From: an uncultured Desulfovibrio sp.
GTDB lineage: Bacteria; Desulfobacterota; Desulfovibrionia; Desulfovibrionales; Desulfovibrionaceae
Assembly (NCBI GenBank): GCA_900547595.1
Contig: URHE01000099.1
Coordinates: forward strand, 1 to 6,683
Direction: 5' to 3'
DNA: 6,683 bases
The notes beneath the pieces were generated by a model that searched no databases, was not told where the DNA came from, and worked only from the letters and a program-made list of their open reading frames with translations. Each line of letters starts with the position of its first letter. Position 1 is the stretch's first letter. Both the position numbers and the translations under genes were made by a program. Of the stretch, positions 1 through 5,597 are shown piece by piece.

Positions 1-9
1 CATGCTGCC

Positions 10-38
10 AGTATAGCAGGGGCATCGCCCGGGGTCCA
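10..38 (-). promoter_or_regulatory. Outward-facing sigma70-type promoter for a gene left of the window
   Basis: On the minus strand a -35 TGGACC (33-38) is followed by exactly 17 nt and a -10 TATACT (10-15) preceded by TGC, which makes an extended -10. The hexamers match 4/6 and 5/6 of consensus. The bases after the -10 are GGCAGC and then ATG at 3-1, so the predicted +1 coincides with a possible start codon. The gene it would drive lies outside the window and cannot be checked. It implies a gene divergent from purM. Confidence 0.5.
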
Positions 39-162
39 TGAAAAACCGTCAGGGCAAACGGAGTGAAACGCCGCGTGCGGGGTGGCGGCGGCCCGGAATA
101 CCCGGCGTCCGCAGGCGCGCGGCCCCGCGCCGGGCGCGCCGGGGCGGCGGCCAAAAAGACGC

Positions 163-191
163 TTGGGCTTCGCCGCAAAGTCTGCTAGTTT
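163..191 (+). promoter_or_regulatory. Candidate purM promoter (extended -10)
   Basis: TTGGGC (163-168), a 17-nt spacer and TAGTTT (186-191) with a TGC just before the -10. The -10 hexamer itself is weak (3/6), so the call rests on spacing, the extended -10 and position. The predicted start near 198 would leave a leader of about 15 nt carrying the purM ribosome binding site. The upstream stretch (about 80-160) is very GC-rich and holds no other promoter-like sequence I can see. Confidence 0.35.
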
Positions 192-212
192 TTACGGAGC
201 AAGGAGGAAACT

Positions 213-1292
213 ATGTCCAGTGAACGCGCGCGTGCCTATACCGCCGCCGGGGTCGATATTGAGGCGGGCAATGCCCTGGTGCGGCGCATCAGGGGGCTTG
301 TGGCCTCCACGCAGACACGGGGTGTCCTGGCCGACATCGGCGGTTTCGGCGGTCTTTTCCGGCCTGATCTCGCGGGCATGGCCGAGCCGGTGCTCGTGGC
401 CTCCACGGACGGCGTGGGCACCAAGCTCAAACTGGCGTTTGCCTGGAACCGGCATTCCACCGTGGGCATCGACCTTGTGGCCATGAGCGCCAACGATATT
501 CTTGTTCAGGGCGCGGCGCCCCTGTTCTTCCTCGATTATTTCGCCACCGGCAAGCTGGATGTGGACACCGCGGCCGCCGTGGTGGGCGGCGTGGCCGAAG
601 GCTGCCGCCAGGCGTCCTGCGCCCTGCTCGGCGGCGAGACCGCCGAGATGCCGGGGATGTACGCGCCCGGCGAGTACGATCTGGCCGGATTCTGCGTCGG
701 CCTTGTGGACAATGCGAAGCTGGTGGACGGCTCCGGCATCCAGGTGGGCGACGCGGTGGTGGGCGTGGCGTCCTCCGGGCTCCATTCCAACGGCTATTCC
801 CTGGCGCGCAGGCTCCTTGCCGAATCCGGCCTTGGCCCCGACGATCCCTTCCCCGGCGCGGAAGGGAAAAGCGTGGCCGATGTGTTCCTCGCGCCGACCA
901 CCATCTATGTGGAGGCCGTGCGCCCTCTCCTGCGCGACCTGGCCATCAAGGGCATGGCCCACATCACGGGCGGCGGATTTTACGACAATATCCCGCGCAT
1001 CCTTCCTTCCCAGGTGGAGGCGCGCATCCGCTTCGGCAGCTGGACCATGCCGCCGGTATTCACCTGGCTCAGGGAGGCCGGGGGGCTCGAGTGGCAGGAG
1101 ATGCTCCAGATTTTCAACTGCGGCATCGGCTATGTGCTCATTCTGCCGGAGGCCCAGGCGGAAGAGGCCGTCAGCCGCATCCAGGCGTTCCATCTGCCCG
1201 CCTGGCGCATCGGGGAGATCGTCAGGCGCGAGCGCGCGGCCGCGCCGGAAGGGCAGGAGGCCGGGAGCGAGCAGGTGGTCGTGGAATTTTGA
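213..1292 (+). CDS. purM: Phosphoribosylformylglycinamidine cyclo-ligase (AIR synthetase)
   Basis: A cytoplasmic enzyme of de novo purine synthesis. It closes the imidazole ring of FGAM with ATP to give 5-aminoimidazole ribonucleotide. The 359-residue product is slightly longer than the E. coli enzyme (about 345). Family motifs run in the expected order: DIGGFGGLF (41-49), the ATP-binding STDGVGTKLKLAF (64-76), GIDLVAMSANDILVQGA (85-101), GGETAEMPGMY (140-150), SSGLHSNGYSLARRLL (187-202), HITGGGFYDNIPRILP (250-265) and IFNCGIGYVLILP (300-312). The ATG is fixed by a strong AAGGAGG (201-207) 5 nt upstream. The acidic, Ala/Glu-rich tail after about residue 340 is a small extension. No other pur gene is beside it. 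The next gene on the strand, a yccF-like gene, is 147 bp away behind a hairpin, so purM may be transcribed alone. Function is certain from motif conservation; nothing looks broken. Confidence 0.97.
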   Translation: MSSERARAYTAAGVDIEAGNALVRRIRGLVASTQTRGVLADIGGFGGLFRPDLAGMAEPVLVASTDGVGTKLKLAFAWNRHSTVGIDLVAMSANDILVQGAAPLFFLDYFATGKLDVDTAAAVVGGVAEGCRQASCALLGGETAEMPGMYAPGEYDLAGFCVGLVDNAKLVDGSGIQVGDAVVGVASSGLHSNGYSLARRLLAESGLGPDDPFPGAEGKSVADVFLAPTTIYVEAVRPLLRDLAIKGMAHITGGGFYDNIPRILPSQVEARIRFGSWTMPPVFTWLREAGGLEWQEMLQIFNCGIGYVLILPEAQAEEAVSRIQAFHLPAWRIGEIVRRERAAAPEGQEAGSEQVVVEF

Positions 1293-1333
1293 GGGCGTGA
1301 TTTCCGGGGCGCGCCCAATGCCGGCGGAGACCG

Positions 1334-1358
1334 CGTTCAGCCACGGCATGGCTGAACG
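1334..1358 (+). repeat. Perfect inverted repeat / hairpin between purM and yccF
   Basis: CGTTCAGCCA (1334-1343) and TGGCTGAACG (1349-1358) form a perfect 10-bp stem with a 5-nt CGGCA loop, 42 nt after the purM stop. No T-tract follows, so it is not a classic intrinsic terminator. A smaller hairpin, GGCGC/GCGCC (1360-1375), follows directly. It could be an RNA end-protecting stem, part of a Rho-dependent or atypical terminator, or an operator for the downstream gene. Confidence 0.6.
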
Positions 1359-1439
1359 GGGCGCGGGGAAGCGCCGGTGCGGCCATGCCGCCGCGTCTGC
1401 CGGCTGTGTCCCGTTCCCGGGGCGCGAAGGACGCTTGCC

Positions 1440-1886
1440 ATGCATGCGGTGAATCTTCTCGGCAATATCCTCTGGTTTCTTCTGGGCGGCGCCTGGATGG
1501 GCCTGACCTGGTGGTTTTTCGGCGTGCTCTGCTTTCTCTCCATTGTGGGCATCCCGTGGGGCCGGGCCTGTTTTGTCATGGGCGAGTTCGCCTTCTTCCC
1601 GTTCGGGAAGATGCCCGTTTCGCGCGACGTGCTCAATGGCACGCCGGATATCGGCACAGGGCCGCTGGGCACGGTGGGCAATATCATCTGGCTGGTGCTC
1701 GCGGGCATCTGGATCGCCCTGGGGCATCTTGCCTGGGCCCTGTTCTGCGCGGTGAGCATCATCGGCATCCCGTTCGCCTGGCAGCATGTCAAGCTCGCCG
1801 CGCTGGCGCTCTGCCCCATCGGCAAGACCATCGTGCCCGCGGATGTGGCCGAGGCTGCCGAACGGCGAGCCGCCTCGGGACGGTGA
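1440..1886 (+). CDS. yccF: YccF-family inner-membrane protein
   Basis: A 148-residue, very hydrophobic protein, the same size as E. coli YccF, whose biochemical role is not established. The sequence is an internal duplication: residues 9-57 (GNILWFLLGG...CFLSIVGIP...FFPFGK) align with 80-129 (GNIIWLVLAG...FCAVSIIGIP...LCPIGK). This is the tandem YccF (DUF307) domain pattern, with hydrophobic segments at roughly 5-38 and 78-112. The start was chosen because GAAGGA (1426-1431) lies 8 nt before this ATG and the domain begins straight after it. An in-frame ATG at 1377 would add a non-hydrophobic Arg/Cys/Pro stretch with no family resemblance. The C-terminus is a short charged tail. It is co-directional with purM but separated by 147 bp, and converges on lgt. 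Family membership is clear; function is unknown. Confidence 0.88.
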   Translation: MHAVNLLGNILWFLLGGAWMGLTWWFFGVLCFLSIVGIPWGRACFVMGEFAFFPFGKMPVSRDVLNGTPDIGTGPLGTVGNIIWLVLAGIWIALGHLAWALFCAVSIIGIPFAWQHVKLAALALCPIGKTIVPADVAEAAERRAASGR

Positions 1887-2036
1887 GGGCAGGGCGGCAT
1901 GCGGTGACATCGGGGCTTCGGGGCCCCACGCCGCGAAGGCGGAAAGTCCCGGACGGCATGGCGCACGCCAGGGCTTGGCGCGCCGCCACCTCACGGGCGC
2001 GCCCGCCTGAACGGGGATCGCGCTTTCGCCGGGCGC
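1887..2036. other. Convergent intergenic region without a recognisable terminator
   Basis: This 150-bp gap separates the 3' ends of the yccF-like gene and lgt. I expected an intrinsic terminator for at least one and see none: short GC stems occur, such as GGGGC/GCCCC at 1912-1927 and the 12-nt palindrome CGGGCGCGCCCG at 1994-2005, but no T-run follows on either strand. Termination here may be Rho-dependent, or the transcripts may overlap. Confidence 0.5.
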
Positions 2037-2810
2037 TCACCGCGGCGCCGGACGGAGCAGGAGCCAGAGGCCCACGCCCATGAGCGGCAGGCACAGCACC
2101 TGGCCCATGGTCAGCCAGCCGAAGGCGAGGTAGCCCAGGTGGGCGTCGGGCACGCGCACGAATTCCACAAGAAAGCGGGCCAGCCCGTAGCCCAGGGCGA
2201 AAAATCCGGAAACCGCGCCCGGCTTGCGCGGCGTGGCGGAATAGATCCAGAGCGCCACAAAGAGCAGCAGGCCCTCCAGCAGCGCCTCATAGAGCTGCGA
2301 GGGATGCCGCGGCAACGGCCCGGCCCCGGGAAAGACCATGGCCCAGGGCACGTCGCTGGCCTTGCCCCAGAGTTCGCCATTGATGAAGTTGCCGAGCCGC
2401 CCGAAAAAGAGCGCCTGGGGCACGAGCGGGGCCACGAAATCCGAAACCTGGAGGAAGCTGCGCTTCCGGCTGCGCGCGAACCAGAAAAATGCGGCGGCGG
2501 CGCCGAGCAGCCCGCCATGGAAGGACATGCCCCCGTGCCAGATGCGGAAAATTTCCAGCGGATCGGCCAGAAAGGCGGGCAGATCGTAGAAAAGCGCATA
2601 GCCGAGCCTGCCGCCGACGATGACGCCGAGCATGACGCAGGTGAGCAGATCGTCCACTTCCACGGGCGTCCAGCCGGAACCGGGGCGCCGCGCGCGCAGG
2701 CGCCCCAGCAGCCAGCCCACCACAAAACCCACCAGATACATGAGACCGTACCAATGAAGCTGGAGCGGCCCGATGCTCACGGCCACGGGGTCGATGCGCG
2801 GGCTCAGCAT
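2037..2810 (-). CDS. lgt: Prolipoprotein diacylglyceryl transferase
   Basis: The inner-membrane enzyme that transfers diacylglycerol from phosphatidylglycerol to the lipobox cysteine of prolipoproteins, the first step of lipoprotein maturation. The 257-residue product is a little shorter than E. coli Lgt (291). It carries the Lgt signature GRLGNFINGELWG (137-149), with Arg138, Asn141 and Glu146 matching E. coli R143, N146 and E151. It also has WHGGMSFHGGL (91-101, His98 matching H103), HWYG near Tyr21, RHPSQLYEA (168-176) and the C-terminal RFLVEFVRVPD (212-222). About seven hydrophobic segments are visible. A GGAG motif lies about 7 nt before the ATG. It is the last gene of a minus-strand cluster after a lipoprotein gene and a membrane hydrolase gene; 111 bp separate it from the hydrolase stop. 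I see no strong promoter of its own, so read-through is likely. All key residues I can place are present. Confidence 0.97.
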   Translation of the reverse strand: MLSPRIDPVAVSIGPLQLHWYGLMYLVGFVVGWLLGRLRARRPGSGWTPVEVDDLLTCVMLGVIVGGRLGYALFYDLPAFLADPLEIFRIWHGGMSFHGGLLGAAAAFFWFARSRKRSFLQVSDFVAPLVPQALFFGRLGNFINGELWGKASDVPWAMVFPGAGPLPRHPSQLYEALLEGLLLFVALWIYSATPRKPGAVSGFFALGYGLARFLVEFVRVPDAHLGYLAFGWLTMGQVLCLPLMGVGLWLLLRPAPR

Positions 2811-2921
2811 GCCGCGCCTCCGGGGCGGGCCATGCCCTCAAATCCGGGAGGATATGGCAGCGCGCCGGTATGAGGATGAGCGTATCGCACGGTAGGGCAT
2901 TTCTCCGTAAGCATGAAAGGT

Positions 2922-4049
2922 TCAGCGCAGGCCCGCGAGCCATTGCGGGAAGGTGGGCGGCGCGGGCGGCTCGGGCGCGTGCCAGCGGGAGTCGCGTCCG
3001 CTGTCGGAAAAGCGCAGGCGCAGGCGTTCCAGGCGCGGGGGAGCGCCTTCCCCGTCATTGCGGTCTGCCGGGGCCAGCTCCACCATGAGTTGAAAGGGAA
3101 TGTCCGCATTGGGGCGCATGGCGAGCAGGCGGCGCACAAGGGCCAGCCCGCTGCCAAAGCGCAGGTCGTAAAACAGGGCGCCGGCGTGGCCGTCCTCCTC
3201 CGGCGCGGTCGTTTTCCCGGGCCGGGGGGGCGGGGCGTCCTCCGGGCGCAGGGCGTCCATGACCGGGAGCATGGCAAAGCGGAAATAGCTGTCGCAGGCG
3301 ACGGACTGCTTCGCCAGGGCGGCCACAAGGGGCGCGGGCGCGGCGCGGTGGACGGCTTCCGCGGCGCGGGGGCGTCCCAGGGCGTCAAGGCTCTGGGCGC
3401 GGACCGTCTCCCCTTCTTCAAAGATGACGCGCCAGAAAAAGGGCGCAAAGGCATCGGGCAGCACATGGAGGCGGCTGACGGCGCGCCCCTCGTGCAGGAG
3501 CCGCTCGCGGCTCTGGACGGTATGCCAGGCGTTGATCCCCATGCCGAGCAGGGGATAGACGAAAACCCAGGCCAGCGCCAGAAGGATGAGCCCGCGCCGC
3601 GCCCGCAGGCGCCACACCGCCCAGAGCAGGGGCACGGTAAGGAAGAGGTCGATGATATAGATGCTGTTCAGGCGCACGCGGTAGTGGGAAAAGGGAAGAA
3701 AGACCATGGTGCCGTAGGTGGTGACCACATCCAGCCAGATATGGAGCAGGATCAGGGCGCAGCAGAGCAGCCAGACCCTGGTGAAGCTCCAGCGGTCCGA
3801 TGTGGCGGGGTTCCAGAGCGGGCGGCAGCACAGGGCGAGCGCAAGGCCGAAAACGGGCATGGCGGCGAAGGAATGGCTGATGCCCCGATGCAGGAGCAGA
3901 AACTGGAGCGGCGTGTGCGCGAAGAGGATATCCAGGTCCGGCGAGGCGGTCGCCATGGCCGCGAGCGGCAGGGCCCAGCGCGTGAGCGGGCGCCGGGGCA
4001 GGGCGAGCATGGCCACGGCCCCGCTGGCGGCATGGGTGACGGGGTCCAT
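2922..4049 (-). CDS. Membrane-bound metal-dependent hydrolase, YdjM/YfhP type
   Basis: A predicted inner-membrane hydrolase of 375 residues; the substrate is unknown. Family motifs are DPVTHAASG (2-10, His6), SPDLDIL (36-42), LLHRGISHS (52-60, His54 and His59), LHIWLDVVTTYGT (102-114, His103 and Asp107), PFSHYR (119-124) and IYIIDLF (130-136). The His/Asp residues are the presumed metal ligands. Hydrophobic segments lie at about 24-44, 61-76, 92-109, 130-147 and 153-173. Residues from about 177 on form a soluble C-terminal part, absent from short YdjM-like proteins, which suggests the longer YfhP-like form. The start is the ATG just before the family N-terminus; the frame stays open 187 codons further upstream, but that is antisense sequence or overlaps the lipoprotein gene. 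The ATG lies 5 nt after the lipoprotein stop with only a weak AGG upstream, consistent with translational coupling. Family is confident, activity is not. Confidence 0.88.
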   Translation of the reverse strand: MDPVTHAASGAVAMLALPRRPLTRWALPLAAMATASPDLDILFAHTPLQFLLLHRGISHSFAAMPVFGLALALCCRPLWNPATSDRWSFTRVWLLCCALILLHIWLDVVTTYGTMVFLPFSHYRVRLNSIYIIDLFLTVPLLWAVWRLRARRGLILLALAWVFVYPLLGMGINAWHTVQSRERLLHEGRAVSRLHVLPDAFAPFFWRVIFEEGETVRAQSLDALGRPRAAEAVHRAAPAPLVAALAKQSVACDSYFRFAMLPVMDALRPEDAPPPRPGKTTAPEEDGHAGALFYDLRFGSGLALVRRLLAMRPNADIPFQLMVELAPADRNDGEGAPPRLERLRLRFSDSGRDSRWHAPEPPAPPTFPQWLAGLR

Positions 4050-4054
4050 CGGGC

Positions 4055-4408
4055 TTATTGCCTGAAGGGGCTGCGCTGTTTGGGCACGGCCCGATAGGCG
4101 GGGTCTTCGGGCGAGGGCTGGATGCCCATCCGGCGCTGGTATCCCTGAAGGCGCCAGTCCTGTACCTGCTGCATGACATCGGGGCGGTTGCTCAGATAGA
4201 GCATGCGTTCCCGCGCGCTGGCCCCGGTCATGGGGTAGCGCATCATTTCGGCGGTGGGCGCGCCGCCCCCGGAGGGCGGGCTCTCTTCGGAACTGCCGGC
4301 GCCGATCTCCCTGGGGCCGCAGGCGCTGAGCGCCATGGCCAGGAAGAGCGCGGCGAGGCCCGAAAGCGGATGACGAGGGCGGCGGAACGAGGCGTTCATG
4401 GTTCGCAT
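4055..4408 (-). CDS. Small predicted lipoprotein of unknown function
   Basis: A 117-residue protein I cannot assign to a named family. The N-terminus is a lipoprotein signal peptide: basic region (Arg2, Arg9, Arg10, Arg12), hydrophobic core about 15-27, then lipobox Leu27-Ser28-Ala29-Cys30, with Cys30 as the lipidation site. Residues 31-50 are a Ser/Gly/Pro-rich linker. The rest is charged with features such as YLSNRPDVMQQVQDW (74-88) and a Pro-rich C-terminus. No Asp follows the cysteine, so outer-membrane targeting is plausible under the E. coli rule. The start at 4408 has no Shine-Dalgarno sequence, but a good promoter places the predicted +1 on its A. An alternative ATG at 4399 gives 114 residues and also lacks one. 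It is the first gene of the minus-strand cluster leading to a membrane hydrolase and lgt; Lgt would lipidate this protein. The lipobox makes the gene convincing; the function is unknown. Confidence 0.82.
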   Translation of the reverse strand: MRTMNASFRRPRHPLSGLAALFLAMALSACGPREIGAGSSEESPPSGGGAPTAEMMRYPMTGASARERMLYLSNRPDVMQQVQDWRLQGYQRRMGIQPSPEDPAYRAVPKQRSPFRQ

Positions 4409-4414
4409 GCGGAG

Positions 4415-4443
4415 AGTATATGCGCCGCGCGCGGCCCGCGCAA
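4415..4443 (-). promoter_or_regulatory. Strong sigma70-type promoter of the lipoprotein-hydrolase-lgt cluster
   Basis: On the minus strand TTGCGC (4438-4443), a spacer of exactly 17 nt (4421-4437, almost all G/C) and TATACT (4415-4420). The -35 matches 4/6 and the -10 5/6. The A/T-rich -10 stands out in a very GC-rich background. Six bases (CTCCGC) separate the -10 from the ATG at 4408, so the predicted +1 is the start codon itself. It is the only good promoter upstream of the three minus-strand genes. Confidence 0.6.
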
Positions 4444-4452
4444 GGGACGGAT

Positions 4453-4473
4453 GGCGGATGTCCGCCCACGGAC
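4453..4473 (+). repeat. Two mutually exclusive small hairpins upstream of the glycosyltransferase
   Basis: GGCGGA (4453-4458) can pair with TCCGCC (4461-4466), while GTCCG (4460-4464) can pair with CGGAC (4469-4473) around a CCCA loop. The two stems share bases and cannot coexist. They lie just upstream of the divergent lipoprotein promoter. Any role in RNA depends on where the glycosyltransferase transcript starts, which I cannot see. Confidence 0.35.
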
Positions 4474-4517
4474 GGGACGCGCTTGCGGGGGAGGGCCGCT
4501 CCTGATACCGTTGACGG

Positions 4518-4545
4518 GCATCGCCGTTGGCGCTGCTGGCGATGC
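4518..4545 (+). repeat. Perfect 8-bp inverted repeat in the divergent intergenic region
   Basis: GCATCGCC (4518-4525) and GGCGATGC (4538-4545) are exact reverse complements around 12 nt. The size and placement in the 246-bp region between divergent genes would fit a dimeric-regulator site or an RNA hairpin in the glycosyltransferase leader. A TTGACG (4511-4516) lies next to it, but no -10 sits at the right distance. Confidence 0.4.
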
Positions 4546-4654
4546 GCTGACGGAGAATTTCGGCAGTATCCACACGGCACCGGCGCGTCATCAACAGGAA
4601 CGCATGACAAGGCTCCGTCGTTTTCCCTTCACCGCTCGGCAGGGGCGGGCCCCC

Positions 4655-5482
4655 ATGAAGACGGTTTTCTGCATAGACGACAATCCGCGCTATCTTCTTC
4701 TGCTCAAGGTGGCGGCGCGTTCCCTGCGCGCCCTGCACGGGGATGATGCGCCCCTGCTCTGCGTCTACGGCGGGGACGACGCCCATGTGCTTGCCGAGGT
4801 GGCGGCCGAGCGCATCCCGCTGGCGCGCTACCGGCCGCGTCTGGACCGTGAGACCCTGCCCGCCTTCACGCATCCGGTCATCGGCTGTTTCCTCCGGCTG
4901 GAGCTGGCGCTTGTGCCGGAGCTTGCCGATGACGACGCCGTGCTCTACTGCGATTCGGACGTGTTCTTCCTGCGTCCGCTGGACGAACTTTTTGCCGCGC
5001 CCGTGCCGCCCTACCTCGGCATGGTGCGGGAGGCCACCGCGCCCTTTTATCATGAGTACCAGAGCCTGGACTATTGCCACCGGGAGCGGCGCTATACCGT
5101 GCCCATGCCCTTTCCCATCTGGACCTTTTCCAGCGCCGTGACGCTCTTCAACCTCGCCCGCCTGCGCCGCCGGGAGCTGGTGGAGCATCTGCTCGCCTTT
5201 TCGCGGCAGAATGTGGGGCGCATCGGCAATCTGGACCAGTCGCTGCTCAATTATTTTTTCGGCAAGCGCATCACCCGTCTGGAGGACCGCTGGAACCGGC
5301 CCCCCTATCAGCCGGATTGCCGGGAAACAGCGCACATCGTGCATTTCCACGGCCCCAAGCCCTGGGACGTCAGCAGCGCCTGGGGGGAGGAGCTGCGGGT
5401 CAATAATTTCCATGCCCTGCGGCGCGTCTGGTACGGGATGCTCTCGGAAAAGGAGCGCGCCTTGGCCGATTCGTGGAACTGA
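4655..5482 (+). CDS. Glycosyltransferase family 8 protein
   Basis: A predicted cytoplasmic, retaining GT-A glycosyltransferase of 275 residues that would use a nucleotide-sugar donor and a divalent metal. It opens with the first Rossmann strand and loop KTVFCIDDNPRYLLLLK (2-18). The metal-binding DxD is Asp100-Ser101-Asp102 in LYCDSDVFFLRPLD (97-110). SSAVTLFNLARL (159-170), LDQSLLN (193-199) and HIVHFHGPKPWD (227-238), the GT8 C-terminal His/Lys-Pro-Trp signature, follow in order. It is compact and lacks the longer C-terminal part of LPS glucosyl/galactosyltransferases. The start was placed directly before the first strand; an in-frame ATG at 4604, with AGGAA upstream, would add 17 residues and cannot be excluded. 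Donor and acceptor cannot be read from the sequence. Lying immediately before a flagellin gene, it could modify flagellin or a cell-surface glycan; that is inference from position only. Confidence 0.87.
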   Translation: MKTVFCIDDNPRYLLLLKVAARSLRALHGDDAPLLCVYGGDDAHVLAEVAAERIPLARYRPRLDRETLPAFTHPVIGCFLRLELALVPELADDDAVLYCDSDVFFLRPLDELFAAPVPPYLGMVREATAPFYHEYQSLDYCHRERRYTVPMPFPIWTFSSAVTLFNLARLRRRELVEHLLAFSRQNVGRIGNLDQSLLNYFFGKRITRLEDRWNRPPYQPDCRETAHIVHFHGPKPWDVSSAWGEELRVNNFHALRRVWYGMLSEKERALADSWN

Positions 5483-5507
5483 GCCCCTGCCCACGGCGTC
5501 CGCCGCC

Positions 5508-5589
5508 GGGAAAATTTTGCCGCCCTTGCGCGGCATGAAATCCATATTTTCTTGAAAATCAACTGGTTGAAGGTAGGAAAATTTTTCCT
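5508..5589. promoter_or_regulatory. AT-rich island with three palindromic GAAAAT boxes upstream of flagellin
   Basis: Box 1 is GGGAAAATTTTGCC (5508-5521). Box 2 is ATTTTCTTGAAAAT (5546-5559), a perfect 6-bp repeat around TT. Box 3 is AGGAAAATTTTTCCT (5575-5589), 7 bp paired around a central T. Boxes 1 and 3 share the form GG-AAAATTTT-CC. The segment from about 5534 to 5589 is AT-rich in an otherwise GC-rich window. Box 3 ends 8 nt before the sigma28-like -35, so the boxes could be regulator sites or UP-like elements. No regulator can be named. Confidence 0.45.
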
Positions 5590-5597
5590 CCCGTCCC

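Noticed and set aside
46..80. CAGGGCAAAC upstream of purM, resembling the core of a cyclic-di-GMP (GEMM-I) riboswitch.
   Set aside because: The following conserved parts of that riboswitch (GNRA-capped stem, the GACGCAAAGCC stretch, the receptor helix) are not present.
122..145. A strong GC hairpin (GCCCC/GGGGC with an inner GCGC stem) upstream of purM.
   Set aside because: It has no T-run on either strand and lies in a stretch of nearly pure G/C where such pairing is expected; no role can be argued.
192..1994. A 600-codon open frame on the minus strand, antisense to purM and the yccF-like gene.
   Set aside because: It is a GC-rich shadow frame: low complexity in Arg/Ala/Gly/His, no domain resemblance, no ribosome binding site, and it is fully covered by two convincing genes on the other strand.
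133..4264. Six GGCGCGCC palindromes (133, 1308, 1977, 1996, 3480, 4257), four of them between genes.
   Set aside because: Although more than I would expect, the DNA is GC-rich with many CGCG runs, and the sites have no regular spacing or shared flanks.
4058..4654. Upstream extension of the glycosyltransferase frame by up to 199 codons.
   Set aside because: It is antisense to the lipoprotein gene and carries no GT8 sequence; the family fold begins at 4655.
4055..5545. A 496-codon frame on the minus strand that would extend the lipoprotein far upstream.
   Set aside because: The first 380 or so codons are antisense to the glycosyltransferase. The lipoprotein signal peptide and the promoter place the start at 4408.
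5505..5545. Possible sigma54 (-24/-12) promoter before flagellin.
   Set aside because: GGGAAAATTTTGCC has GG and GC one base off the required spacing, and CGGCATGAAATCC lacks the -12 GC. The sigma28-like site fits better.
5518..5555. Possible terminator for the glycosyltransferase: TGCCGC/GCGGCA stem at 5518-5535 with Ts further on.
   Set aside because: The T-rich stretch begins about 10 nt after the stem and is interrupted; too weak to call.
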